Source of the DNA: Pacificimonas flava
GTDB lineage: Bacteria; Pseudomonadota; Alphaproteobacteria; Sphingomonadales; Sphingomonadaceae
Assembly: GCF_000342165.1 (NCBI RefSeq)
Contig: NZ_AMRV01000005.1
Location: forward strand, 124,001 to 188,000
DNA: 64,000 nucleotides
Direction: 5' to 3'
Part shown: one piece after another, positions 31,923-40,578 of the stretch
Numbering within the stretch: position 1 is the first letter of the stretch
Layout of the letters: each line of letters opens with the position of its first letter
The notes under the pieces: model-generated
Told to the model about the DNA's origin: nothing
The model's database searches: none
Seen by the model: the letters and a program-made list of their open reading frames with translations, nothing else
Position numbers and translations under genes: made by a program

Positions 31923-33548
31923 ATGCAGTTATCGACGATCGATATCGTCGTCATCCTTGTCTACGCCGTTGGAATCTTCGGCCTGGCGCAATGGGTTTCG
32001 CGAGATAAGTCGGGCCACGAAAAGGATACGTCCGACTATTTCCTGGCGTCGAAGTCGCTGCCCTGGTGGGCCATCGGTGCATCCCTGATCGCTGCGAACA
32101 TTTCCGCCGAGCAGATCGTCGGCATGGCGGGGTCGGGTTACGCCGTGGGCCTCGCCATCGCGTCCTACGAGTGGATGGGCGCTCTTACCCTGTTGATCGT
32201 GGGCAAGTTCTTCCTTCCCATCTTCCTCAGGAACGAAATCTACACCATGCCGCAGTTCCTGGAACAGCGTTATGGCGACGGCATTCGCACCCTGATGGCC
32301 ATATTCTGGCTGGCGCTCTACATCTTCGTCAATCTGACCTCGATCCTGTGGCTCGGTTCCATCGCCGTGACGCAGATCGCCGGCATCGATCAGACCCTGG
32401 CGCTGATCGTCCTCGGGCTGTTCGCGCTGCTCTATCAGCTTCGCGGTGGCCTCAAGGCCGTCGCGCTGACCGACATCGTGCAGGTCACGCTGCTGGTTCT
32501 GGGCGGTCTGACGGTGTCCGCGCTGACCTTGTCGGAGATTGGCGGCGATGCGGGGATCGTCGGCGGGTTCGCGGAACTGACACGGCGCGCGCCGGAAAAG
32601 TTCGACATGATCCTTTCGCCGGACAATCCGTTCTACAGCGATCTGCCCGGCATCTCCGTCCTTGTCGGCGGCATGTGGATCGCCAACCTGTCATACTGGG
32701 GCTTCAACCAGTACATCATCCAGCGCGCCCTGGCCGCGAAGGATCTTCCGGAAGCGCAGAAGGGTATCGTCTTCGCGTCCTTTCTGAAGCTGCTGATGCC
32801 GCTCGTCATTGTTCTGCCGGGGATTGCCGCGGTGCTGCTGGCGCCCGATCTCGACAGACCCGATGCGGCGTTCCCGACGATGATGCGGCTGCTTCCGCCC
32901 GGACTTCTCGGCCTCGTTTTCGCGGCGTTGATCGCTGCGATCATTGCGTCCATGGCATCCAAGATCAATTCCATCGCAACGATCTTCACTCTCGATCTGT
33001 ACGCCAAATATCGCGGCAAGCAGACGGAGGCGGAAGACGATACCGGCAAGAAATCCGATGAACGCCATCTGGTCTTCGTCGGCCGGATCACGGCCTGCGT
33101 TTCCATCCTGATCGGCATCATCGCGGCAAAACCGCTTCTGGGCGGCGCCGACCAGGCGTTCCAGTTCATCCAGGAGTTCTCCGGCTTCTTCACGCCGGGC
33201 ATCACGGTCATCTTCATGCTGGGCCTGTTCTGGAAGCGTGCCAGCGAAGCCGGGGCGATCACGGCGGCGATCGCCTCCGTCGTCCTGTCGTTCCTGATGT
33301 GGTTCGACTGGTCGGGAACGCTGCCGGCGCTGGTGCCGCTGAACGCCGTGCCGTTCATGGACCGCATGCTGATCGTGTTCTTCATCAGTCTCGGCCTCGC
33401 CGTCATGGCGTCGCTGATGCGGCCGGCCGGGGCGGAGGCGAACCGTATCGAGACGGCGGGCGTCACCTACGCCACGTCCCGCAGCTTCAACCTGGCGAGC
33501 CTTGGCGTCATCCTGGTCCTCATCGCACTTTATGCGACATGGTGGTAA
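31923..33548 (+). CDS. Sodium:sugar symporter, SSS family (vSGLT-like, probable galactose importer)
   Basis: 541 residues and about 14 transmembrane helices. The region NLSYWGFNQYIIQRALAAKD closely follows the sugar-binding helix of Vibrio vSGLT. Other family markers are DYFLASKSLPWWAIGASLIAANISAEQ (in part), YQLRGGLKAVALTDIVQ and the C-terminal EFSGFFTPGITVIFMLGLFWKR. A strong ribosome site (GGGGAGGAG) precedes the ATG. It is followed by dgoK and dgoA on the same strand, so it likely brings galactose into the cell for oxidation. Confidence 0.92.
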   Translation: MQLSTIDIVVILVYAVGIFGLAQWVSRDKSGHEKDTSDYFLASKSLPWWAIGASLIAANISAEQIVGMAGSGYAVGLAIASYEWMGALTLLIVGKFFLPIFLRNEIYTMPQFLEQRYGDGIRTLMAIFWLALYIFVNLTSILWLGSIAVTQIAGIDQTLALIVLGLFALLYQLRGGLKAVALTDIVQVTLLVLGGLTVSALTLSEIGGDAGIVGGFAELTRRAPEKFDMILSPDNPFYSDLPGISVLVGGMWIANLSYWGFNQYIIQRALAAKDLPEAQKGIVFASFLKLLMPLVIVLPGIAAVLLAPDLDRPDAAFPTMMRLLPPGLLGLVFAALIAAIIASMASKINSIATIFTLDLYAKYRGKQTEAEDDTGKKSDERHLVFVGRITACVSILIGIIAAKPLLGGADQAFQFIQEFSGFFTPGITVIFMLGLFWKRASEAGAITAAIASVVLSFLMWFDWSGTLPALVPLNAVPFMDRMLIVFFISLGLAVMASLMRPAGAEANRIETAGVTYATSRSFNLASLGVILVLIALYATWW

Positions 33549-33570
33549 CGGGGTGACGGAAAGAAACCTT

Positions 33571-34485
33571 ATGGCTGAAAATTCCGGCACGGGCGGGACA
33601 GGCGAAGATGCCTTTCTTGCGATCGATTGGGGAACCACCAACCGGCGCGTCTACCGCATCGAGGGCGGCAAGGTCGTCGCCACCGAACGTGACGATCGCG
33701 GAGTGAAGGTTCTCGCCCCAACCGATTATGCCGCGATCATCGCGGCCGATCGCAGGCGCTTTGGCGACCTGCCGGTGCTGATTGCCGGCATGGCCGGGTC
33801 GACGATCGGCTGGTGCGACGTTCCCTATGCGGCGGCGCCCGCCGGCCTTCCCGACCTGGTGGCGAATATTCGCCGGATGGAGGGCCGCATCGCCATTGTT
33901 CCGGGGGTATCCATACGCGGTGAGGGCGCGTCCGGTGCGCGCGCCGATGTGATGCGCGGAGAGGAGGTGCAGCTTCTCGGCGCGGCGGTGAGCGGCATGG
34001 TCCTGCCCGACAGTCTCCTCTGCCAGCCCGGCACGCACTGCAAATGGGCGATGATGCGCGGCGGCAAGATAGCGAGCTTCACGACGGCAATTACGGGCGA
34101 ACTGTTCGCGCTTCTTCGCGGCGGCAGCGTGCTATCGGCGTTCCTGGGGTCGGAGGTCACGCCCGATGCGGCCTTCGTACGGGGTGTGCACGAAGGCGCA
34201 CGCCGTGATGTCGCCGCCTCGCTGTTTTCCGTGCGCGCCGCGAGTGTGCTCGGTGATCTGCCGGAGGCCGATGCGGCGTCCTTTTGCAGCGGCATTCTTC
34301 TCGGCAGCGACGTGTCCGTCCGGCTGGAGGAAAGCCCCGGTGAAACCGTCTTTATCCTGTCCGACCCGGCACTGGGCGGCCTTTACCGCGCTGCTATCGA
34401 GGCGCTTGGCGGCAGTGCGGTCCTGATCGACAGTCACGAAGCCTTCGTGGCCGGTATCACAGCCATTAGAAAGCTATGGGTATGA
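33571..34485 (+). CDS. dgoK: 2-dehydro-3-deoxygalactonokinase DgoK
   Basis: 304 residues. The ATP-binding motif FLAIDWGTTNRRVYRI near residue 14, the segment VLIAGMAGSTIGW and the motifs VMRGEEVQLLGA and LCQPGTHCKW are characteristic of DgoK. The kinase phosphorylates 2-keto-3-deoxygalactonate at C6. I used the ATG at 33571; a GTG at 33553 is in frame. The stop overlaps the dgoA start region, so the two are coupled. It sits in the symporter-dgoK-dgoA transcript. Confidence 0.94.
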   Translation: MAENSGTGGTGEDAFLAIDWGTTNRRVYRIEGGKVVATERDDRGVKVLAPTDYAAIIAADRRRFGDLPVLIAGMAGSTIGWCDVPYAAAPAGLPDLVANIRRMEGRIAIVPGVSIRGEGASGARADVMRGEEVQLLGAAVSGMVLPDSLLCQPGTHCKWAMMRGGKIASFTTAITGELFALLRGGSVLSAFLGSEVTPDAAFVRGVHEGARRDVAASLFSVRAASVLGDLPEADAASFCSGILLGSDVSVRLEESPGETVFILSDPALGGLYRAAIEALGGSAVLIDSHEAFVAGITAIRKLWV

Positions 34486-35126
34486 GCATGATCGACGATT
34501 TCTACGCCGCCATGGACGCGTTTCCGCTGGTAGCGATCCTTCGCGGTGTTCGCCCCGACGAGGTCGAGGCGATTGGCGACGCTCTCGTCGACGGCGGCTT
34601 TCGCCTGATCGAGGTGCCCCTGAATTCGCCGCAGCCTTTCGTTTCCATCGAGCGGCTGGCGAAGCGCTTTTCGGGCAGTCCCGTTCTCGTCGGCGCCGGT
34701 ACGGTCCTCGATGCATCGCAGGTCGCCGGGATCGAGGATGTCGGCGGACAGCTGATTATCTCCCCCAATTACGATGCGGACGTCGTTGCGGAGACCGCAC
34801 GGCGCAGCTTGGTGTCCATTCCCGGCATTGCCACCCCCAGCGAGGCCTTCGCTGCGGTTAAAGCAGGGGCGAGCGCATTGAAGCTGTTCCCGGCGGAGGG
34901 CGCCTCTCCGGCCGTTCTGAAGGCGATGCGCGCCGTGCTGCCCAAGGATCTGCGTGTACTGCCGGTCGGCGGCATCGGCCCGGACAATTGCGAACCCTGG
35001 CTGCGTGCGGGCGCCTCCGGATTCGGGCTCGGATCTGCACTTTACAAGCCCGGTATGTCGGCATCCGATGTTCGCAGCCGCGCGGACGCGTTCGGCGAAG
35101 CATTGCAGGCTGCCGGCACGATCTGA
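34482..35126 (+). CDS. dgoA: 2-dehydro-3-deoxy-6-phosphogalactonate aldolase DgoA
   Basis: 214 residues, a (beta/alpha)8 class I aldolase. Motifs in order: VAILRGVRPDEV (catalytic Glu side), LIEVPLNSPQP, VGAGTVLDASQV, LIISPNYDADV, the Schiff-base Lys in ALKLFPAEGASP, and LPVGGIGPDN. It cleaves the product of DgoK to pyruvate and glyceraldehyde 3-phosphate. The ATG at 34482 overlaps the dgoK stop (ATGA); an ATG at 34476 is also in frame. This is the last step of the De Ley-Doudoroff pathway. Confidence 0.95.
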   Translation: MSMIDDFYAAMDAFPLVAILRGVRPDEVEAIGDALVDGGFRLIEVPLNSPQPFVSIERLAKRFSGSPVLVGAGTVLDASQVAGIEDVGGQLIISPNYDADVVAETARRSLVSIPGIATPSEAFAAVKAGASALKLFPAEGASPAVLKAMRAVLPKDLRVLPVGGIGPDNCEPWLRAGASGFGLGSALYKPGMSASDVRSRADAFGEALQAAGTI

Positions 35127-35233
35127 TTTTGGCGGCGGATCGCTCGCAACTGCCGCGCGCCTCATCCGTTCATGACCTTGCGTGCCGGTGCCCTCGGCCT
35201 CGGCTTCTCAATCCCTGCAAGGAGTATGGACGT

Positions 35234-35803
35234 ATGACCCTGGACGGCAAGACAATCGCGATCCTCGTGGCGCCGCGCGGTACGGAAGAACCGGAATTCG
35301 TGAAGCCGCGCGAAGCGGTGGAAAAGGCGGGCGGCACGGTGACGGTCGTCAGCTTCGAATCGGGTGAGGCGCAGACCGTGAACAACGATCTCGATGCAGG
35401 ATCGACTTACACGATCGACAAGACCGTCGATGCAGTGTCCGCCAGCGATTTCGACGGGCTTGTGATCCCTGGCGGCACTGTCGGTGCCGACAAGTTGCGG
35501 GGAAACGAGAAGACGGTCGCCTTCGTTCGCGATTTCTTCGAGCAGGGAAAACCCGTCGGCGCCATCTGTCACGGACCCTGGACGCTCGTGGAGGCGGATG
35601 TTCTCAACGGACGAACCCTGACCTCCTTTCCGACGCTGAAGACAGATATCCGCAATGCCGGCGGAAGTTGGACGGATAGCGAAGTGATCGTGGACAAGGG
35701 CCTCGTCACCAGCCGCAATCCTGACGACCTTCCGGCCTTCTGCAGCAAGATCGTCGAGGAATTCGCCGAGGGGCGCCACGCCGGACAGAAGCGGAGCGCC
35801 TGA
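35234..35803 (+). CDS. DJ-1/PfpI family protein (YhbO-like)
   Basis: 189 residues. The nucleophile elbow PVGAICHGPWTLVEADVL has the conserved Cys followed by His-Gly-Pro-Trp, and an upstream Glu in EEPEFVKPREAV. This places it with PfpI/YhbO proteins, which have been linked to protease, glyoxalase or deglycase activity. GGAG stands nine bases before the ATG. It starts 107 bases after dgoA, so read-through from the galactose operon is possible but not certain; a role in detoxifying sugar-derived aldehydes is speculation. Confidence 0.88.
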   Translation: MTLDGKTIAILVAPRGTEEPEFVKPREAVEKAGGTVTVVSFESGEAQTVNNDLDAGSTYTIDKTVDAVSASDFDGLVIPGGTVGADKLRGNEKTVAFVRDFFEQGKPVGAICHGPWTLVEADVLNGRTLTSFPTLKTDIRNAGGSWTDSEVIVDKGLVTSRNPDDLPAFCSKIVEEFAEGRHAGQKRSA

Positions 35804-35818
35804 TCCGGAGATCCCATT

Positions 35819-35857
35819 CGCTCTCCTGCGGCATCCGCCTTGAACTGCAGGAGAGCG
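35819..35857. other. Perfect 11-bp inverted repeat after the PfpI gene
   Basis: CGCTCTCCTGC (35819-35829) pairs with GCAGGAGAGCG (35847-35857) around a 17-base loop. It starts 15 bases past the pfpI-like stop. There is no T-run, so it may be a Rho-type transcript end, an mRNA-stabilising hairpin or a protein-binding site. The following 36 to about 125 bases hold no gene that I can recognise. Confidence 0.55.
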
Positions 35858-35982
35858 GCGGCACGGGAACGACCAGGACGAGTATGGGTGAGGCGACCCA
35901 CACGCGCCCTCGTTCCCAGACGATCGTGACTCAATCTTCAAAGCTGCGGGCCGACTGGGGACTGCACCTGCCATATATATGT

Positions 35983-35997
35983 TGCGAGTGGTTCGCA
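35983..35997. promoter_or_regulatory. Fur-like box upstream of the FecI-type sigma factor
   Basis: TGCGAGTGGTTCGCA has arms TGCGA and TCGCA separated by five bases and is followed by TTA. The same arms and trailing TTA occur before the receptor gene at 37601. The layout fits a 7-1-7 Fur box. It ends 40 bases before the proposed sigma-factor start. Confidence 0.6.
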
Positions 35998-36037
35998 TTA
36001 GAGCTACCCGGTGTGGAGGAGACATCGGGGGCGCGCA

Positions 36038-36589
36038 TTGGACTCGGTCGCAGATATATACGAACTGCACCATGAGGAACTGTTCACGTTCCTGCTGCGT
36101 CGCTTGCGGGATCGCGGAGCGGCGGCCGACCTTGTGCAGGAACTGTTCGTGCGGCTCGCCGAACGCGGCGGTGCGCCCGGTGTGGCCAACCGGCGGGCCT
36201 ATCTTTACCGAATGGCAGCCAATCTGGCGACCGACCGGGAACGCCAATTGGCGCGTCGGGGCCGGTTCGAGCCGGTCGAGGCGGCGCATTTCGGGCTGTG
36301 CGATGACACTCCGAACGCGGAAGACGCGCTTCTGGCCCGCGAGCGTTTGCGCTGCGTCCAGCGCGCGATCGCCGCGCAGCCGCCCTTGACGCAGGAGATC
36401 GTCCGCATGGTCCGGCTGGAGGGGAAATCCTATCGCCGAGCGGCAGACATCCTGGGGATTTCCGAAAGTTCCGTCCAGAAACACCTTGCCCGCGCCGTGA
36501 AGGCCGCGGCGGCGGCCCTCAGGTATGGTGAGGATTCCATTACCGGACCGAATGCGCCAAACGTCTTACCCCTGAGGAAAGAAAATTAG
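36038..36589 (+). CDS. FecI-type ECF RNA polymerase sigma factor
   Basis: 183 residues. Region 2 reads IYELHHEELFTFLLRRLRDRGAAADLVQELFVRLAE and region 4 carries the helix-turn-helix KSYRRAADILGISESSVQKHLARAV (both quoted in part), typical of FecI-like sigma factors for iron transport. I favour the TTG at 36038, which has a GGGGG seven bases upstream and gives a normal N-terminus; a GTG at 36011 is in frame. FecR follows by 11 bases and the STN-containing receptor comes next, the standard cell-surface signalling trio. Target promoter is likely that of the receptor operon. Confidence 0.9.
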   Translation: MDSVADIYELHHEELFTFLLRRLRDRGAAADLVQELFVRLAERGGAPGVANRRAYLYRMAANLATDRERQLARRGRFEPVEAAHFGLCDDTPNAEDALLARERLRCVQRAIAAQPPLTQEIVRMVRLEGKSYRRAADILGISESSVQKHLARAVKAAAAALRYGEDSITGPNAPNVLPLRKEN

Positions 36590-36600
36590 GCGAGGACCGT

Positions 36601-37539
36601 TTGCAGTCCGACACGGAAATCGAGGAGCAGGCAGCCGACTGGGTGGTTCGTAGTCAGGCGGAGGACTTCGATGCCCATGCCGCTCTCGCCGATTGGCTTC
36701 GCCGGGGGGCAGACCACCGCAGCGCATTCGAACGCGCGCGGGAGGCGTGGGCCCTGCTTGACGAGGGGGCGTTCGCGGCACCCTCTCGGGAAGATGACCT
36801 GGACGAACGCGCCCCCTATTGGCGGCTGCATCCCGGTGTGGTGGCGGCGGCTGCCATTGCGACTTGTCTCGCCATCCTGATCTATCCGGCTGTCTCGCTT
36901 CGCATGACGGCGGACTACCGCACGGCGGGAGAGACCGAAGCCGTCCGTCTGGCCGACGGCAGCGAGGTTCTTCTGGATCACCGGACCGCCATCAAGGTCG
37001 CCTATTCCGGCTCCGAACGGCGTCTCGTCCTGTTGAGGGGGCAGGCGCATTTCGCGCCGACCGCTGTCGGGCCGAATGAGGCGCGCCCGTTTCTGGTACA
37101 GGTGGGCGATACGAGTGTGCAGGCCCTCGGGACCCGTTTCAATGTTAATACACTCGGCGGCATGACCGACATTACGGCCATCGAGCATCAAATCGCCATC
37201 AAGGTGGATTCCGCGAAGGGCACGCCGCGTATATTGAACCCAGGAGAGGCCGTGCGCGTGCGGGACGGGACGCTTGAGGAGCATGGATCCTCGTCAGCGC
37301 TCGCCTCCGCCTGGCAGCAAAGCCGGATCATCGTCGATCGGCTGACGCTGGAGCAGGCTGCGGAACTCCTTGCGCGGTATTCCTACCAGCCGGTCACGCT
37401 GATGCCGGGCGCTGGCGGGGGGCGGCAAGTCAGTGCCGTTTTCGACGCGCGCCGGTCGGAGCAGGCCGTCGATGCCGTGGCGGCGGAATACGGCCTGCGC
37501 GTGCGCACCCTGCCGATCGCCGGAACCATAATTTTCTAA
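36601..37539 (+). CDS. FecR-family anti-sigma / sigma regulator
   Basis: 312 residues. The N-terminal DUF4880-type cytosolic domain (EIEEQAADWVVRSQAEDFDAHAALADWL in part) precedes one transmembrane helix (VVAAAAIATCLAILIYPAV). The periplasmic FecR domain has DYRTAGETEAVRLADGSEVLLD and GTRFNVNTLGG, and the C-terminal STN-like segment contacts the receptor. It starts at TTG with GAGG at good spacing. It holds the sigma factor inactive, or supports it, until the loaded receptor signals. Confidence 0.9.
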   Translation: MQSDTEIEEQAADWVVRSQAEDFDAHAALADWLRRGADHRSAFERAREAWALLDEGAFAAPSREDDLDERAPYWRLHPGVVAAAAIATCLAILIYPAVSLRMTADYRTAGETEAVRLADGSEVLLDHRTAIKVAYSGSERRLVLLRGQAHFAPTAVGPNEARPFLVQVGDTSVQALGTRFNVNTLGGMTDITAIEHQIAIKVDSAKGTPRILNPGEAVRVRDGTLEEHGSSSALASAWQQSRIIVDRLTLEQAAELLARYSYQPVTLMPGAGGGRQVSAVFDARRSEQAVDAVAAEYGLRVRTLPIAGTIIF

Positions 37540-37600
37540 AAAATTTTCGGTCGGCTTACCGGATTCCGGGGCGGCAGCGTCATACCCTTTGAAACAAGAC

Positions 37601-37615
37601 TGCGAAGCATTCGCA
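37601..37615. promoter_or_regulatory. Fur-like box upstream of the TonB-dependent receptor
   Basis: TGCGAAGCATTCGCA is a perfect inverted repeat (TGCGAA/TTCGCA, 3-base centre), followed by TTATTA. A possible -35 TTGAAA (37589-37594) lies just upstream and an AT-rich -10 region overlaps the 3' flank. It ends 24 bases before the proposed receptor start. Confidence 0.62.
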
Positions 37616-37639
37616 TTATTAAGGTTTCGGGGGATTTCG

Positions 37640-40300
37640 GTGATTGGATCGAGGAAGGCCCGGCACGCCGGGCTCATCTGTGTGTTCTTGCGGTCGGCTG
37701 CCATGCCGGCAGCGATATCCGGCATGGCTTTGGCCGGACCCGCCGCAGCGCAGGCCGAGGTTGCTGATCGGACGGTGCAATTCGCGATTCCGGCGGGCGA
37801 CCTTGCAAGTTCGCTGCTGCAACTCAGTGAGGCGGCGGGCCTGGACATGGTGCTGAATCCGGCGCTGGTGGACGGAGAAACGGCGCCCGCACTTTCCGGA
37901 GCCATGACGGCGCGGGACGGACTCGATCGGCTTCTGGCAGGCACGAGCCTCTATTACGCAATTACGGCGGGCGGACGGATTGTGCTGCGCCGCGCGGCAG
38001 GGCCGCCCGCATCCGCCGCCTCGGGACCGCAGGCGAACCGGGCCAATGCCGTCCGGTTGCAGGGTGTGACCGTCACGGAAACGGCGATCGAGCCGGAAGA
38101 AACCTATGCGCCGGCGCCCTCGTCCATCGCGACGAAGCTGAACCTTCCGCTTCGGCGCACCCCCTTTACGATCAATCAGGCGACCGAGGAATTGATCGAC
38201 GAGCGGGCGGACATCAACATTTTTGAAACGCTGGAGAACTTCGCCGGCGTGACGACGACCAGCACCAATGCGGACATCGGCCAGGGCATCTCGCGCTCGA
38301 TCAACGTGCGCGGTTTCGAGCTCGGCGGCGCGGGCCAGACGCTCATCAACGGCCAGCGCGCCTATGGTCTCGGTTCGCAGAACCGGGCTGCCGACAATCT
38401 GGAGCGCGTGGAGCTGCTGCGCGGGCCGGCCGCGCTCTATTACGGTGCGGCGCAGCCGGGCGGCGTGGTGAACTACGTTTACAAGCGGCCAAAGGATTTC
38501 GCGCGCTATCAGGTGCAGGCGAACACGGACAGCCAGGGCAGTTATGGCGGCTCCATCGACCTCACCGGGCCGATTACCGAGGACGGCACGCTCCTCTACC
38601 GCGCCGTGGGCAATTACTCGCGGTACGAAGACGACCAGAACCACATCTTCTCGAACCCCGTCAGCGCGCTCGCCGCTCTGACCTGGAAGCCGTCGGAGGC
38701 ATTTTCGACGACGTTCACCTACGAATATTACGATTTCGAATCCGTCCCGGAGCAGGAGAACAACAAGCTCGATAGTGAAACGGGCGAATTTTTCCCCATT
38801 CCGCGCGATTTCTATTGGGGCAACCTCGATGACCGTGCCGTGCGGACCACGCACACCTTTATCTGGGATGCGGAATGGAAGCCTTCGGAGACGCTGAAGG
38901 TGAACGCCTACGCCAACTTCCAGCGGTCCGATCAATGGTATCAGAATACGCGGATCGTCGGCGGCGGGCGCGGCGGCACGCCGACCACGGCCGACGAGAA
39001 CGGAAACGTGCCGCGCTATGTCAGCATGGGCCGCAACAGTTCGCCGGAAACAGAGATCGAGAACCTTTCCGTCGGCCTCGACATATCAGGCGAATTCGAC
39101 ACGTTCGGCCTGACGCACGAATGGCTGGTCGGTGGCGGCTACGGGCAGACCCGGTCGCGCTCCTCCTACATTCCCAGCTATTTGTCCTGCCTGTTCGGGC
39201 AGAGCACGACCTCGGACGACTGTGAGGGCGAGCCGCGCTCCCTGACGCCGCCCGACCTCAATATCGTCGATCCGGTTTACAGCGACTGGGAGGGTGCGTT
39301 CCTGCTGGACGAGGCGGTGTTCGCCGTACCCTGGGACAAGCGGCGGGATTATAATCTCTACGTTCAGGACCTGATTACGCTGCCGAACGGCACCACCCGC
39401 CTGATGGCGGCGATCGGCTGGTCGCGGTACGAAAATCTCGGTCGCGGCACGATAGACGACTGGCGCACGATGGAGCGCGGCGAGGATACGCGCAGCGATG
39501 TGGAGGCCTGGTCGCCCCGCTTCGCCATCATGCAGGACATCGGCGCCAGTTCGACAATCTATGCAAGCTATGGCGAGAGCTTCCAGCCGCAAGGCAGCCT
39601 GACCCTGAACGACGAAAATGGCGAGCTGCTCCTCGATCCGGAACGCGGCAGGCAATACGAAATCGGCTTCAAGCGGGATATCTTCGACGAGCAGGGCATC
39701 GTGCAGATTGCACTGTTCCGGCTGGAGCGAGAGAATGTCGCGCGGGCGGCCAATCCCGATACGTGCGATACCAACGTGATCACGCCGGGCGATCCGCTCT
39801 ATTGCTACAATCTTCTCGATGGGCTTCAGCGATCTGACGGCTTCGAAATTTCCGTCAGCGGCGTGCTGGCGCCCTGGTGGTCCGCGTCGCTCGGTTATTC
39901 GTACCTCGATGCCACCATCGTGCGCTCGAATGACGAAGCGAACGTCGGAAAGCAGCTTCCCTACGTTCCCGAGCACAGCCTGACGCTGTGGAACCGGTTC
40001 GATATTTTCCGCTGGGACGATGGCGGGACGCTTGGCTTCGGGGCCGGCGCGAAACTCTACGACCGTGTGAACAACGGCTTCAACGATGCGGGCGAAACCG
40101 ACTGGAACCCGTCCTACGTTCTCGTCGACACCGGCCTCTACTACACGCGGCCGCTGGCTGGCGGACAGTTCAAGCTGAGTGCGCAGCTGAAGAACGTCTT
40201 TGACGAGGTCTATTATGACCGCCGGCGCTACTTCAACAGCGGCACGATCGTCTGGGGCAATGAGCGGCGCGCGTTCCTGCAGGCGGAAATGACGTTCTGA
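37640..40300 (+). CDS. TonB-dependent siderophore receptor with N-terminal STN signalling domain
   Basis: 886 residues. A signal peptide ends near PAAAQ. The STN domain follows (VQFAIPAGDLASSLLQLSEA near residue 45), then the plug (INVRGFELGGAGQTLINGQRAYG in part, ERVELLRGPAALYYGAAQPGGVVNYV in part) and a 22-strand barrel ending FLQAEMTF. The STN domain links it to FecR and the sigma factor. The GTG at 37640 has GGGGGA five bases upstream; an in-frame TTG at 37589 would place the start before the Fur-like box. Substrate is probably a ferric siderophore, type unknown. It overlaps the next gene (TGATG). Confidence 0.92.
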   Translation: MIGSRKARHAGLICVFLRSAAMPAAISGMALAGPAAAQAEVADRTVQFAIPAGDLASSLLQLSEAAGLDMVLNPALVDGETAPALSGAMTARDGLDRLLAGTSLYYAITAGGRIVLRRAAGPPASAASGPQANRANAVRLQGVTVTETAIEPEETYAPAPSSIATKLNLPLRRTPFTINQATEELIDERADINIFETLENFAGVTTTSTNADIGQGISRSINVRGFELGGAGQTLINGQRAYGLGSQNRAADNLERVELLRGPAALYYGAAQPGGVVNYVYKRPKDFARYQVQANTDSQGSYGGSIDLTGPITEDGTLLYRAVGNYSRYEDDQNHIFSNPVSALAALTWKPSEAFSTTFTYEYYDFESVPEQENNKLDSETGEFFPIPRDFYWGNLDDRAVRTTHTFIWDAEWKPSETLKVNAYANFQRSDQWYQNTRIVGGGRGGTPTTADENGNVPRYVSMGRNSSPETEIENLSVGLDISGEFDTFGLTHEWLVGGGYGQTRSRSSYIPSYLSCLFGQSTTSDDCEGEPRSLTPPDLNIVDPVYSDWEGAFLLDEAVFAVPWDKRRDYNLYVQDLITLPNGTTRLMAAIGWSRYENLGRGTIDDWRTMERGEDTRSDVEAWSPRFAIMQDIGASSTIYASYGESFQPQGSLTLNDENGELLLDPERGRQYEIGFKRDIFDEQGIVQIALFRLERENVARAANPDTCDTNVITPGDPLYCYNLLDGLQRSDGFEISVSGVLAPWWSASLGYSYLDATIVRSNDEANVGKQLPYVPEHSLTLWNRFDIFRWDDGGTLGFGAGAKLYDRVNNGFNDAGETDWNPSYVLVDTGLYYTRPLAGGQFKLSAQLKNVFDEVYYDRRRYFNSGTIVWGNERRAFLQAEMTF

Positions 40301-40578
40301 TGCGGCCAACGCGTACCGCTCTTCTGTCCCGGATCGCCGCGGGAGTGCTCGGCAGCTACGCGGCCGCCTCTCTCGGGGCGGCCGCGCTGGCCTTTGCGCT
40401 GCCGCTTCCTGGGCGGGACGCCGTCACGCTGGCGCAGATGACCGGCTTCCTGATCTTCACCGCCGCGATCATCTGGGCCTTTTCCGCGCAAAGCGCCGCC
40501 CGGGCATGGGCCGGCATCGGAATTCCGGTCATTGTCTCCGCCGCGCTTCTCGCAATCCTTCTCGCGCTACGCTCGTGA
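40300..40578 (+). CDS. DUF3649 small membrane protein (iron-uptake associated)
   Basis: 92 residues, three hydrophobic helices (IAAGVLGSYAAASLGAAALAF, MTGFLIFTAAIIWAFSA, IPVIVSAALLAILLAL). It fits DUF3649, a family usually found between a siderophore receptor and a PepSY reductase. The ATG shares bases with the receptor stop (TGATG), and its stop overlaps the PepSY gene start (GTGA). Its biochemical role is unknown; a small partner in electron transfer to ferric iron is plausible by context. Confidence 0.8.
   Translation: MRPTRTALLSRIAAGVLGSYAAASLGAAALAFALPLPGRDAVTLAQMTGFLIFTAAIIWAFSAQSAARAWAGIGIPVIVSAALLAILLALRS

Noticed and set aside
37589-37639. TTG at 37589 as start of the iron receptor
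   Set aside because: It lies upstream of the Fur-like box and has no ribosome site; the GTG at 37640 has GGGGGA at proper spacing and a good signal peptide.
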